The notes under the pieces were generated by a model, which saw only the letters and a list, made by a program, of their open reading frames with translations, did not search any database and had not been told where the DNA came from. A program made the translations under genes and the position numbers. 64,000 bases of DNA from Paramagnetospirillum kuznetsovii. GTDB lineage: Bacteria > Pseudomonadota > Alphaproteobacteria > Rhodospirillales > Magnetospirillaceae. Shown here piece after piece: positions 55,601 to 62,413 of this stretch. Every line of letters begins with the position of its first letter. Within the stretch, counting starts at the first letter, position 1. The stretch covers positions 372,001-436,000 of the forward strand of contig NZ_PGTO01000002.1 in assembly GCF_003284725.1 (NCBI RefSeq), read 5' to 3'.

Positions 55601-55692
55601 GCGGCGGCGGTGACGGCCAATTCATCGGGATGGGAGGCGCCTTCCAGAAAGCTGTAGTTGGAGAGGCCTTGAAGCTCGGGATATGGAGTCAT
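52624..55692 (-). CDS. dnaE2: Error-prone DNA polymerase III alpha homologue DnaE2
   Basis: The 1022-residue polymerase has an N-terminal PHP domain (SNYSFLEGASHPDEL, AIAITDRNTLAGIVRA). C-family polymerase motifs follow (GRGSAANSAVCYCLRI, PDIDVDFEHERREEVI, LMKVDVLALGML, GVFQVESRAQMSMLPRLRP). It ends in an OB domain (VVSGLVLVRQRPGSANGVLF). It lacks the beta-binding C-terminal extension of DnaE1. With ImuA and ImuB it carries out SOS mutagenesis. The ATG overlaps the imuB stop; the upstream frame extension is antisense-like and not used. Confidence 0.96.
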   Translation of the reverse strand: MTPYPELQGLSNYSFLEGASHPDELAVTAAALGLSAIAITDRNTLAGIVRAHVAAKTAGIRLVVGARLDLTDGASLLCYPTDRAAYGRLCRLLTLGRRRAAKGACHLSRADLAEHAEGQILMLIPPDPLDDGFAAQAAAWRALLGDRLYLAAARRFRSDDRQRLRLLAGLGIPLAAVNDVLYHAPSRRPLADVLSCIRRGCAITEAGWALAANAERHLKPPAEMERLFADHPEALANASRIVERCRFSLDELRYEYPDEVAAGQDPQERLDHLTWEGAAQRYPEGVPDKVAATLRHELALIRQLGFAPYFLTVHAIVAFAESRGILCQGRGSAANSAVCYCLRITPVDPAHMDLLFERFMSAERGEPPDIDVDFEHERREEVIQHIYDTYGRHRAGLTATVIHYRTRSAIRDVGKVMGLSEDCIAALAKSNSGWGRRGIKDEHVRELGLDPDQPDLARTLALAEELTGFPRHLSQHVGGFVISKFRLDELVPIENAGMDNRTVIQWDKNDLDALGLMKVDVLALGMLSCIRKSFDLLRAHHGRDLSLATLPREDGATYDMLCKADSVGVFQVESRAQMSMLPRLRPRRFYDLVIQVAIVRPGPIQGDMVHPYLRRRQGKEAVEYPSDALRRVLEKTLGVPLFQEQAMRIAMVAGGFTPSEADGLRRAMATFRHAGTVGAYGDKLISGMLARGYQRDFAERVFKQIEGFGEYGFPESHACAFAHLVYVSAWLKCHYPAAFACALINSQPMGFYAPAQIVRDARDHGVTVLPVDVNHSRWDCALEDGRLRLGLRLVDGLAERDVARLLAARAAGYASPYDLWRRSGLARATLERLAAADSFGSMGLTRRDAAWAVKALDAPPLPLFDDAPPPPEPKVTLPKASAGEEVIGDYAALKLSLKCHPLALLRDDFSRQGIAPNVSLQSRKGGKAVVSGLVLVRQRPGSANGVLFITLEDETAIANIVVWPDQFEKFRRPILGGRLLRVDGRVQAQDGVIHVVAERVEDLTAHLGRLAEGGKYPSRDFR

Positions 55693-57170
55693 GGGAAGAC
55701 CCCGTGCAGATACCAGCGCGGCGGCTCCGGCTGCCCGTAATGGCCCTGGCGGTACAGCCAGAAGCGCAGGCCTTGGGTATCTTCCACCCGATAGTAATCC
55801 CGCTCCTCGGCATCCTCGTGCCACCATTCGGGGGCGATGCGCTCGGGGCCATCGGCCCGCACCACCTGATGCAGGCGGCCCTGCCAGCGAAAGCGCAAGG
55901 GCGGCGCGTCGGGGATGGGGGCCATGGCGTCGATGGGATCGGGATGGGCCAGCAGGCGGATCGGATAGCGCCCGGCCGGCCATTCCCCCACGGTGGTCGG
56001 GGCGCCGGGCGGCCGACGTCGGACACAGCGTTCCGGGATATGGCTGGGGTGGGGCAGAAGGCGCATCAGACGGCGCGGCCCCAGCCGATTGCTCAGGCTG
56101 TCCAGCAGATGGGGCAGATCGCCGCCACCCGCCGGGCCGTCCAGATCGCTCTGCTCGGCGGTCTGGGCCTGGGTGGCGACGGCGTCCAGGCGAACGGCCT
56201 CGATGCCGAAGCCGGGGCGGATATCGGCCAGCCTGTCGCGGAACAGGCGGAACAGATGGCCGGGGTCGTGGGACGGCGCCCCGGTGCCGATCTCGACCCG
56301 ACACAGGGTTCCATCCACCCGGAACAAGGTGAAGTCCAGCCGTCGTGCCCCCAAGCCGTCTTGGATCAGGCGATTGCACAACTCGGCCAGCAGGCGCCTC
56401 AGGGCTTCGGCGATGTCTTCAACCCGTGACATGGGCTCGACGAAGGCCATATGGACCCGGTGGGGCGCCACCGGCCGGATGGAGGAGATGGGCTCGGGCT
56501 CGACGCCCAGGGCTTGGTCCAGCCGCCACAGGACGTCACGGCCAAAGCGCAACGACACCTGTGGGCGTGGCAGATCCAACAGCTCGCCGATGCGGCGCAG
56601 GCCCAGGGCGGCCAGATCTCCGACCATGCGGGGCGACAGTCGCAGCGCCGCCAGGGGCAGCGGGGCCAGTTGATCCATCTCCTCCAAGATGGGGGCGGCG
56701 GGATCGCCGAACCGGGCCCAGGCCCAGGCAGCTCCGGGGGTCGGAGCCAGGGCGGCGCGGTTGGTCAAGCCCAGGCTTTTCAGCTTGCCGCTCAATTGAT
56801 CCAGCAAGTCGGTTTCGCCACCGAACAGATGGCCGCAGCCAGCCACGTCCAGCCAGAGACCGCAGGCGCCTTCCGTCGCCGTCCAGGGGGAATACAGACC
56901 GCAGCGTTCCGCCAGCACGTCCAGCAGGCGGCGGTCGGTATCGGGGTCATGGGGCGCGACGACGGCGTCGGGGGCCAAGGCCATGGCCTGGGCCAGGGGC
57001 ATGCCGGGCCGCAAGCCGTGGGTCTGGGCCGGGCCATTGGCCGCCATCACCTGCCGGGTGGTTCCCGAATTGGCGGTGATCAGCTTGGCGCTACGCCACG
57101 CGGGCCGCGTCCGGCACAGCCGGTCGGTGGCCAGTCGAGGCAACCAGACCGAGACGACGCGCCGTTCCAT
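55689..57170 (-). CDS. imuB: ImuB, Y-family polymerase-like protein
   Basis: The 493-residue protein resembles Y-family polymerases (RRVVSVWLPRLATDRLCR at the start, then LRLSPRMVGDLAALGLRRIG helix-hairpin-helix). The catalytic acidic residues are not in their usual place, as is normal for ImuB. It links DnaE2 to the beta clamp. The ATG at 57170 has a GGAGGTGG site and gives the canonical start. It overlaps imuA by 80 bases in another frame. Confidence 0.92.
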   Translation of the reverse strand: MERRVVSVWLPRLATDRLCRTRPAWRSAKLITANSGTTRQVMAANGPAQTHGLRPGMPLAQAMALAPDAVVAPHDPDTDRRLLDVLAERCGLYSPWTATEGACGLWLDVAGCGHLFGGETDLLDQLSGKLKSLGLTNRAALAPTPGAAWAWARFGDPAAPILEEMDQLAPLPLAALRLSPRMVGDLAALGLRRIGELLDLPRPQVSLRFGRDVLWRLDQALGVEPEPISSIRPVAPHRVHMAFVEPMSRVEDIAEALRRLLAELCNRLIQDGLGARRLDFTLFRVDGTLCRVEIGTGAPSHDPGHLFRLFRDRLADIRPGFGIEAVRLDAVATQAQTAEQSDLDGPAGGGDLPHLLDSLSNRLGPRRLMRLLPHPSHIPERCVRRRPPGAPTTVGEWPAGRYPIRLLAHPDPIDAMAPIPDAPPLRFRWQGRLHQVVRADGPERIAPEWWHEDAEERDYYRVEDTQGLRFWLYRQGHYGQPEPPRWYLHGVFP

Positions 57171-57798
57171 CCCATTCCACCTCCCATTCCCCCACCACCC
57201 CCCGTTCGTCCGGCGATCGCCCCCGGCAGCGGAGCAAACCCAGTCGCCAGCGGTCGTCGGCTCCGGCCAGCCCATTCACCCGCCAGCGGGTTTGGGCGGG
57301 CGCGATGGCGGCGGCGGCGCGGTTGAGCAGCAGAACCGTCACGCCGCTGCCCCTGGCGGCCAAATGCAGGCGGCGGGCGGCGGTGAAATCCATGCCGCGC
57401 ACCTCGCCCAGTACGGCGGCCAGGGCGGGGGAGCGGGCCGCTTCCTCCAACGCCCACAAATTGGCCTTGGGCTGACCGGCGATTCCCACCACCAGCCGTT
57501 CGGGACCGAGTCCGAACCCGGCCAGGGCGGGGGCATGGGGAAGCCCTCCCTCGGCCAGCCACAGGGCGGGCTTGCCCATGAGGCGAACCAGACCGCCCAG
57601 CAGAGCGGCGGAAAATCCCAAGGCGGCGCCATCGTGATCGCAAGCCAGGGCGGCGGGCGAAATTTCGTGCAGCGCGCCGGTTCCAATCCCCTCGAACCCC
57701 GGCAGGCCCAGCGGCATGACCGGCCCGTGCCCGTCTCCGCCGACTCCTTCCAGGGCGGCGATGCGTCGGCGCAGGCGGGCAAGGGCGGGGGAGGGCAT
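57091..57798 (-). CDS. imuA: ImuA, SOS mutagenesis accessory protein
   Basis: The 235-residue RecA/SulA-like protein has no clear Walker A. Family stretches are LHEISPAALACDHDGAALGF, GKPALWLAEGGLPHAPAL, RLVVGIAGQPKANLWALEEA and GSGVTVLLLNRAAAA. It works with ImuB and DnaE2 in translesion synthesis. The ATG at 57798 is 13 bases from the LexA box, with GGAG before it. It is first in the imuA-imuB-dnaE2 cassette. Confidence 0.92.
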   Translation of the reverse strand: MPSPALARLRRRIAALEGVGGDGHGPVMPLGLPGFEGIGTGALHEISPAALACDHDGAALGFSAALLGGLVRLMGKPALWLAEGGLPHAPALAGFGLGPERLVVGIAGQPKANLWALEEAARSPALAAVLGEVRGMDFTAARRLHLAARGSGVTVLLLNRAAAAIAPAQTRWRVNGLAGADDRWRLGLLRCRGRSPDERGVVGEWEVEWDGTARRLGLVASTGHRPAVPDAARVA

Positions 57799-57811
57799 GG
57801 CATCTCCAAAT

Positions 57812-57826
57812 GTTCGATAAATGTTC
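57812..57826 (-). promoter_or_regulatory. LexA (SOS) box upstream of imuA
   Basis: GTTC-GATAAAT-GTTC is an exact match to the alphaproteobacterial LexA site GTTC-N7-GTTC. It lies 13 bases before the imuA ATG, so repressor binding would block transcription of the whole cassette until DNA damage. Confidence 0.9.
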
Positions 57827-57971
57827 ACATTTTGATCTGGAAGAGTCAAGCCCGCCCTTTGAACTGTTTTCATTCACCCGTCCGGGGGTTTGCGCTACCA
57901 TGCCCTTGGTGCCGGGCGAAGAGTCGGCCCGTCCACGACACCGAATCCAGCCAATCGAGGGGGAGTGTTTC

Positions 57972-58331
57972 ATGAGGGTTTTCGTCGCTGCCGCGCTTAT
58001 CGCCGCTTTCGCCGGTGTCACTCCCGTTTGGGCCGCCGATCCGCCTGCCGCCTTCACGGTCTGCAAGTCCTGCCACAAGGTGGATGCGGGCGCCAACGGC
58101 GTCGGCCCCAGCCTGTTCGGCGTGGCGGGCGCCAAGGCCGGGACCGCGTCGGCGGGCTTCAAGTATTCTCCCGCCATGACCGGCTGGGGCAAGGTTTGGG
58201 ACGATGCCGCTCTCACCGCCTATCTGGCCGACCCCAAGGGATCGATCCCGGGCAATAAGATGGTCTTCGCCGGAATGAAGAATCCCGACGAGATCGCCGC
58301 CGTGATCGCCTATCTCAAGACGCTGAAATAG
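57972..58331 (+). CDS. Periplasmic class I cytochrome c
   Basis: The 119-residue cytochrome has a signal peptide ending near Ala21 (GVTPVWAA), heme motif CKSCH at 31-35, GVGPSLFGVAG and the axial Met in GNKMVFAGMKNPDEIA. It resembles cytochrome c2/c-550 electron carriers. A GGGGGAG site lies upstream. It is divergent from imuA across the LexA box region and is followed by a glutathione peroxidase gene 67 bases later. Possible partners are terminal reductases, including NirS, but nothing shows which. Confidence 0.92.
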   Translation: MRVFVAAALIAAFAGVTPVWAADPPAAFTVCKSCHKVDAGANGVGPSLFGVAGAKAGTASAGFKYSPAMTGWGKVWDDAALTAYLADPKGSIPGNKMVFAGMKNPDEIAAVIAYLKTLK

Positions 58332-58357
58332 CCGCCTTCCTCCCTCCCCCTTGATTC

Positions 58358-58373
58358 GGCGGCTTCGGCCGCC
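58358..58373 (+). other. UUCG stem-loop between cytochrome c and peroxidase genes
   Basis: GGCGGC-TTCG-GCCGCC forms a very stable tetraloop hairpin 27 bases past the cytochrome stop. No T-run follows. It may protect the upstream mRNA end or act as a weak terminator. Confidence 0.5.
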
Positions 58374-58398
58374 AATCTCTGGGCGGAAGGAGACAGAC

Positions 58399-58992
58399 AT
58401 GCACCGATTGTTGCCGCGTAATCCGCTGGGAGCCCTGGTCGCCTCGGCGCTTGCCGTCATGGGGGTGGGAGGCAGCGCCGCCGCCGCCGACGCCGGTCGT
58501 CTCGACTGGGCGGCGCTGCCGCTGCCCGCATTGAACGGCGGCGTCCTGAAACCCGACAGTTTCCGCGACCGGGTGGTGCTGGTGGTCAATACCGCGTCCA
58601 AATGCGGCTTCACCCCGCAATACGAGGGGTTGGAGGCCCTGTGGAAGGAATATCGCGGCCGTGGTCTGGTGGTGCTGGGGGTGCCGTCCAACGATTTCGG
58701 CTCTCAGGAGCCGGGCAGCAACGCCGAGGTCGCCACCTTCTGCGAGATCAATTACGGCGTCGATTTCCCGCTCATGGAAAAGCAGGTGGTGGTGGGCGAG
58801 GCCGCCCATCCGCTCTATCGCTGGGCGGCCGAGCGTACCGGCCCGCTGGGCGTGCCGCGCTGGAACTTCCACAAGTTGCTGATCGGCAAGGACGGGCGGC
58901 TGCTGGACTGGTTCTCCAGCATGACCGCCCCCGACGCCACCCGTCTGCGCGCCGCCATCGACAAGGCGCTGGCGGCGCCGTCGGGCGGTTAA
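58399..58992 (+). CDS. Exported glutathione peroxidase-family protein
   Basis: The 197-residue protein has an N-terminal export-type segment (ALAVMGVGGSAAAADA) followed by a GPx fold. The peroxidatic Cys is in VNTASKCGFTPQYEGLEAL, then VLGVPSNDFGSQEPGS, ATFCEINYGVDFPLM and RWNFHKLLIGKDG. The Cys (not selenocysteine) form and a second Cys in the ATFCE region suggest thioredoxin-type resolution. It removes hydroperoxides, here in the periplasm. A GGAAGGAG site precedes the ATG. Confidence 0.92.
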   Translation: MHRLLPRNPLGALVASALAVMGVGGSAAAADAGRLDWAALPLPALNGGVLKPDSFRDRVVLVVNTASKCGFTPQYEGLEALWKEYRGRGLVVLGVPSNDFGSQEPGSNAEVATFCEINYGVDFPLMEKQVVVGEAAHPLYRWAAERTGPLGVPRWNFHKLLIGKDGRLLDWFSSMTAPDATRLRAAIDKALAAPSGG

Positions 58993-59022
58993 CAAGCCGC
59001 GCAAAAATGCCTTTGTCCCATT

Positions 59023-59126
59023 CGTCATTCCCGCGAAAGCGGGAATCCATGCGTCAACGCCCGATATTTTATGGGTATGGCGCAGATTCGCCGCACCATG
59101 GACCCCCGCTTTCGCGGGGGTGACGA
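59023..59126. repeat. Palindromic doublet, family A copy 4
   Basis: A left unit (TCATTCCCGCGAAAGCGGGA) and a right unit (ATGGACCCCCGCTTTCGCGG) are separated by 49 bp of unrelated sequence. It lies between the convergent peroxidase and acyl-CoA dehydrogenase genes, in the same order as copy 2. Confidence 0.92.
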
Positions 59127-59161
59127 GGAATAAGACCCGTCAGGAATTTTTCCGCAGTCTG

Positions 59162-60940
59162 CTATAGCAGCGCCTCGTCCATCCCCATGACCACGGCGGC
59201 GCCGCTGGTGACGGCAAGCTCCAACGCTTCCGCATGGGGCAGGATGTGCTCGGCGTAGAAGCGGGCGGTAGCCAGTTTGGCGCCGTAGAAGCCGTCGTGG
59301 TCCTTGCCCGTCTCCATGGCCGCCTTGGCCACCCTGGCGGCCAGGGCCACCTGTTGGCCGCCCACCACCACCCCCATCAGTTCCAGCATGGGAACCGCCG
59401 AAGCCGCCACCAGGGCGGGATGTTCCGCGCCGTCCTTGACCAGCCAGGATACCGCGCGGGCGGCGGCGGCGGCGGCGGCGGCGAGGCGCCCGCCCATCGC
59501 CCGCAGCGCGGGATCCGCGCTTGCCGACAGGTCGCCCGCCAGATCGGCGATTTCGGTCAGCAGTTGCCCGGCGAAAGCGCCCTTGTCGCGCAGGATCTTG
59601 CGATTGACCAGATCGTTGCCCTGGATGGCGGTGGTGCCTTCGTAGATGGTGGTGATGCGGGCGTCGCGCAGATGCTGGGCGGCGCCGGTCTCCTCGATAT
59701 AGCCCATGCCGCCGTGGACCTGGACGCCCATGGAGGCGATGGCCTGTCCCACCTCGGTGCACCAGCCCTTGGCGATGGGGGTCAGGAATTCCACCCGCAG
59801 TCCGGCCTGGCGGCGGCGCTCGGGATCGGAATCGTGGTGGACGATGTCCGAGGCGGCGGCGGCGGTGTAGTGAATGCCGCGCATGGCCTCGATCTGGCAT
59901 TTCATGGTCATCAGCAGGCGCCGCACATCGGGATGATGGACGATTCCGGCCGATCCGCTTGCGGTCCAGCCCGCCGGTTTGCCCTGCACCCGGTCGCGGG
60001 CATAGGAGACCGCCTGCTGATAGGCGCGCTCGGCGATGGCGAGGCCCTGCAGGCCGACGGCGAGGCGGGCGTGGTTCATCATGGCGAACATGTATTCCAG
60101 CCCGCGATGGGGCTGGCCGATCAACTCGCCCCAGGCGCCCTCGTGGTCGCCGAAGGACATGACGGCGGTGGGGCTGCCGTGGATGCCCAGCTTATGCTCC
60201 AGCGAGACGCATTTGACGTCGTTGGCGATGCCGCCGGGCAGGATCTTGGGCACCACGAACAAAGAGATGCCCTTGACGCCGGGGGGCGCGTCGGGAAGGC
60301 GGGCCAGCACCAGATGGACGATGTTCTCGGCCATGTCGTGATCGCCATAGGTGATGAAGATCTTCTGGCCGGACAGGCGGAACTTGTCGCCGTCGGGCAC
60401 GGCCTTGGAACGCACCGCCGACAGATCCGACCCGGCCTGGGGCTCGGTCAGGTTCATGGTGCCGGTCCACTGGCCCGAGACCATGCGCGGCAGATAGAAT
60501 TCCTTCTGGGCGTCGGAACCGTAAAGGCTGATGGCGTTGACGGCGCCCTGGGTCAGCATGGGGCAGAGCGTGAAGGCCATGTTGGCCGCCTGCCACATTT
60601 CGTGCACGGCTGTGTTGAACAGATTGGGCAGACCCATGCCGCCGTATTCGGCCGGGAAGGGCAAGCCGTTCCAGCCACCATCCACCAAGGTGTTCCAGGC
60701 GTCCTTCCAGCCGGGAACGGTGCGGACCACGCCGTTTTCCTGGACGGCGCCCACTTCGTCGCCGGCCCGGTTGAGCGGCGACAGCACGCCCTCGGCGATA
60801 TGGCCCGCCTCGGTCAGGATGGAATCGGCCATCTCGCTGGTGGCTTCCTCGAAGCCGGGCAGGGCGGAAATCGCCTCAAGCCCCACGACCTCTTCCATGG
60901 TGAAGCGGATGTCGCGCAGCGGCGGAATATAGGTGGACAT
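59162..60940 (-). CDS. Acyl-CoA dehydrogenase, long C-terminally extended type
   Basis: This 592-residue FAD enzyme introduces the 2,3-double bond in acyl-CoA. Its layout matches the FadE12 / phenylacyl-type dehydrogenases of ~590 residues. Motifs are MNLTEPQAGSDLSAVRS (FAD region), QKIFITYGDHDMAENI, GYIEETGAAQHLRDARI with the catalytic-base region and IYEGTTAIQGNDLVNRK. An eight-Ala run near residue 486 comes from a GGC-type repeat. The ATG at 60940 begins the family-typical N-terminus; upstream codons are not supported. The chain-length preference is unknown. Confidence 0.92.
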   Translation of the reverse strand: MSTYIPPLRDIRFTMEEVVGLEAISALPGFEEATSEMADSILTEAGHIAEGVLSPLNRAGDEVGAVQENGVVRTVPGWKDAWNTLVDGGWNGLPFPAEYGGMGLPNLFNTAVHEMWQAANMAFTLCPMLTQGAVNAISLYGSDAQKEFYLPRMVSGQWTGTMNLTEPQAGSDLSAVRSKAVPDGDKFRLSGQKIFITYGDHDMAENIVHLVLARLPDAPPGVKGISLFVVPKILPGGIANDVKCVSLEHKLGIHGSPTAVMSFGDHEGAWGELIGQPHRGLEYMFAMMNHARLAVGLQGLAIAERAYQQAVSYARDRVQGKPAGWTASGSAGIVHHPDVRRLLMTMKCQIEAMRGIHYTAAAASDIVHHDSDPERRRQAGLRVEFLTPIAKGWCTEVGQAIASMGVQVHGGMGYIEETGAAQHLRDARITTIYEGTTAIQGNDLVNRKILRDKGAFAGQLLTEIADLAGDLSASADPALRAMGGRLAAAAAAAARAVSWLVKDGAEHPALVAASAVPMLELMGVVVGGQQVALAARVAKAAMETGKDHDGFYGAKLATARFYAEHILPHAEALELAVTSGAAVVMGMDEALL

Positions 60941-61029
60941 GCGGGCGGGCTCCCAGCGCGGTGACGGTATGGAAGATTGTGCCACAGATGGAAGAGGCGT
61001 GGCGATGGCATGATGGGGATTGCCGCGCC

Positions 61030-62193
61030 CTATATGGGGATATTGTTCTTCACCATGTGATCGACCAATTTGCCTTGCAGCAGGTCGATGCCCACCGAGC
61101 GCGCCACCCGGATGGCATTGGCATTGTCGCAGCGCGCCAGGATATAGCTGACGCCCTCGCCGTCCTCGGTGCGGCTTGTCAATTCCGTCTTCAGTTTTTC
61201 GGATTCTGTCAGGGCGTCCTCGTGCCAGAACATCTTGGCGAAGCGGAAATTCAGGCCCTTGAGGTCGAGATGGGGCAGGAAGGACGCATCGAGCGCGTCG
61301 ATGCACAGGGAATAGCCCTTTTCCACCAGTCCCGGCGCCAGTTTGCGGAACAGCGAGAAATTGGCGACCAGATCGTTGCGGTGGATCTCGATGACCACGT
61401 TGGCGCGCTGTTCGGGGCGAAGCGCCGCGTCGAAGGCGGCGAAGGTCTTGGACGAAATGGCCGACAGATTGAGGTTCAGGCTGAAGCGGCGATTGGACAG
61501 ATCGGGCGTGCGGGCCAGCATGCCGAGCACGGCGGCGTCCAGATCCTCGGTCAATTCGTTGAACAGGCCGGAACGTCCCATCAGGCTGACCCCGGGGCAG
61601 AACGCGTCCTCCAGGGCCTTGATGGAGACATAGATCTCGCGGAACACCGGGATGACTTTGCGATCCTTGTCCACCGCGTAGATTTGCTGACTAAGGATCA
61701 TGGGGCTAATATTGGTGGTCTGCAGCTGGGCCTTGATGCGCGACAACATGGAGCCGTCGATGGTCTTTCCGTCCGAGGCGGCGTCCGTGAGCTCGCCCTT
61801 GGGACCGGCGGCGGCCTCGGCGTATTGGCGAAGTCGGGCATCGTTCTCGCCAAGTTCGAACAGATGGTAGAATTCCTGGTCCCCGTAGACGTTGGAGCGC
61901 TGCAGGCCCGCATGTCCAAAAGCCTTATGGGCCTTGGACGCCGTCGAGCGCAAGGCGCCCATGTCAATATCGCGGCAGACGCAGATCAATTCCATGTTCT
62001 TCATCAGGAAGATGCTGGACGTCAAATTATTGCGGGTGGCGTCGCGCAATGCCGCCAAGGCCTGGGTCATATTATCCCGGGTTCGCAGATGGCCCGGCAG
62101 GGCGGAAATATGGCAATGAAGCACCCGATAGCCGATGGGGGTGCGTTCCAACTGCTTCAAGTGAATAAGGAGCTTGGCGTCCTGGGCCGACAC
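61030..62193 (-). CDS. Protein with degenerate EAL-type domain
   Basis: In the 387-residue protein, the C-terminal ~200 residues have the EAL-domain layout: NLNLSAISSKTFAAFD, then NVVIEIHRNDL in place of the EITE strand, CIDALDASFLPHLDL, and VGIDLLQGKLV in place of the usual YxQGY ending. The EAL tripeptide and several metal ligands are missing, so c-di-GMP hydrolysis is unlikely. It may bind the nucleotide or act through protein contacts. The GTG start has an AAGGAACG site, with a hairpin just upstream. Confidence 0.75.
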   Translation of the reverse strand: MSAQDAKLLIHLKQLERTPIGYRVLHCHISALPGHLRTRDNMTQALAALRDATRNNLTSSIFLMKNMELICVCRDIDMGALRSTASKAHKAFGHAGLQRSNVYGDQEFYHLFELGENDARLRQYAEAAAGPKGELTDAASDGKTIDGSMLSRIKAQLQTTNISPMILSQQIYAVDKDRKVIPVFREIYVSIKALEDAFCPGVSLMGRSGLFNELTEDLDAAVLGMLARTPDLSNRRFSLNLNLSAISSKTFAAFDAALRPEQRANVVIEIHRNDLVANFSLFRKLAPGLVEKGYSLCIDALDASFLPHLDLKGLNFRFAKMFWHEDALTESEKLKTELTSRTEDGEGVSYILARCDNANAIRVARSVGIDLLQGKLVDHMVKNNIPI

Positions 62194-62206
62194 TGTGGCG
62201 TTCCTT

Positions 62207-62226
62207 CCCCGGTAGCGTTACCGGGG
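62207..62226 (-). other. Stem-loop next to the ribosome site of the EAL-like gene
   Basis: CCCCGGTA/TACCGGGG forms a perfect 8-bp stem with a four-base loop, ending next to the AAGGAACG ribosome site at about 14 bases before the GTG start. Its position could tune translation of the EAL-like gene. Confidence 0.5.
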
Positions 62227-62413
62227 CGCTCCTTGCCCCGACCGATCGAAATGGGCCCATGATGTTGAAAACACGGGCGACCGATCGATCAATCTAGGCC
62301 ATGCCTAAGGCCTGACAAAGAAACAGTGGATGATGTTTTTCAACGAAAGCTGATAGGCGCACTGTATTAATAATACTTATTATTTAGAGCGTAAGGCATC
62401 GGTGCGGCGCTTT

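Noticed and set aside
60941-61306. N-terminal extension of the acyl-CoA dehydrogenase frame
   Set aside because: The extra residues lack family similarity. The ATG at 60940 gives the standard N-terminus with a GGGAG site upstream.
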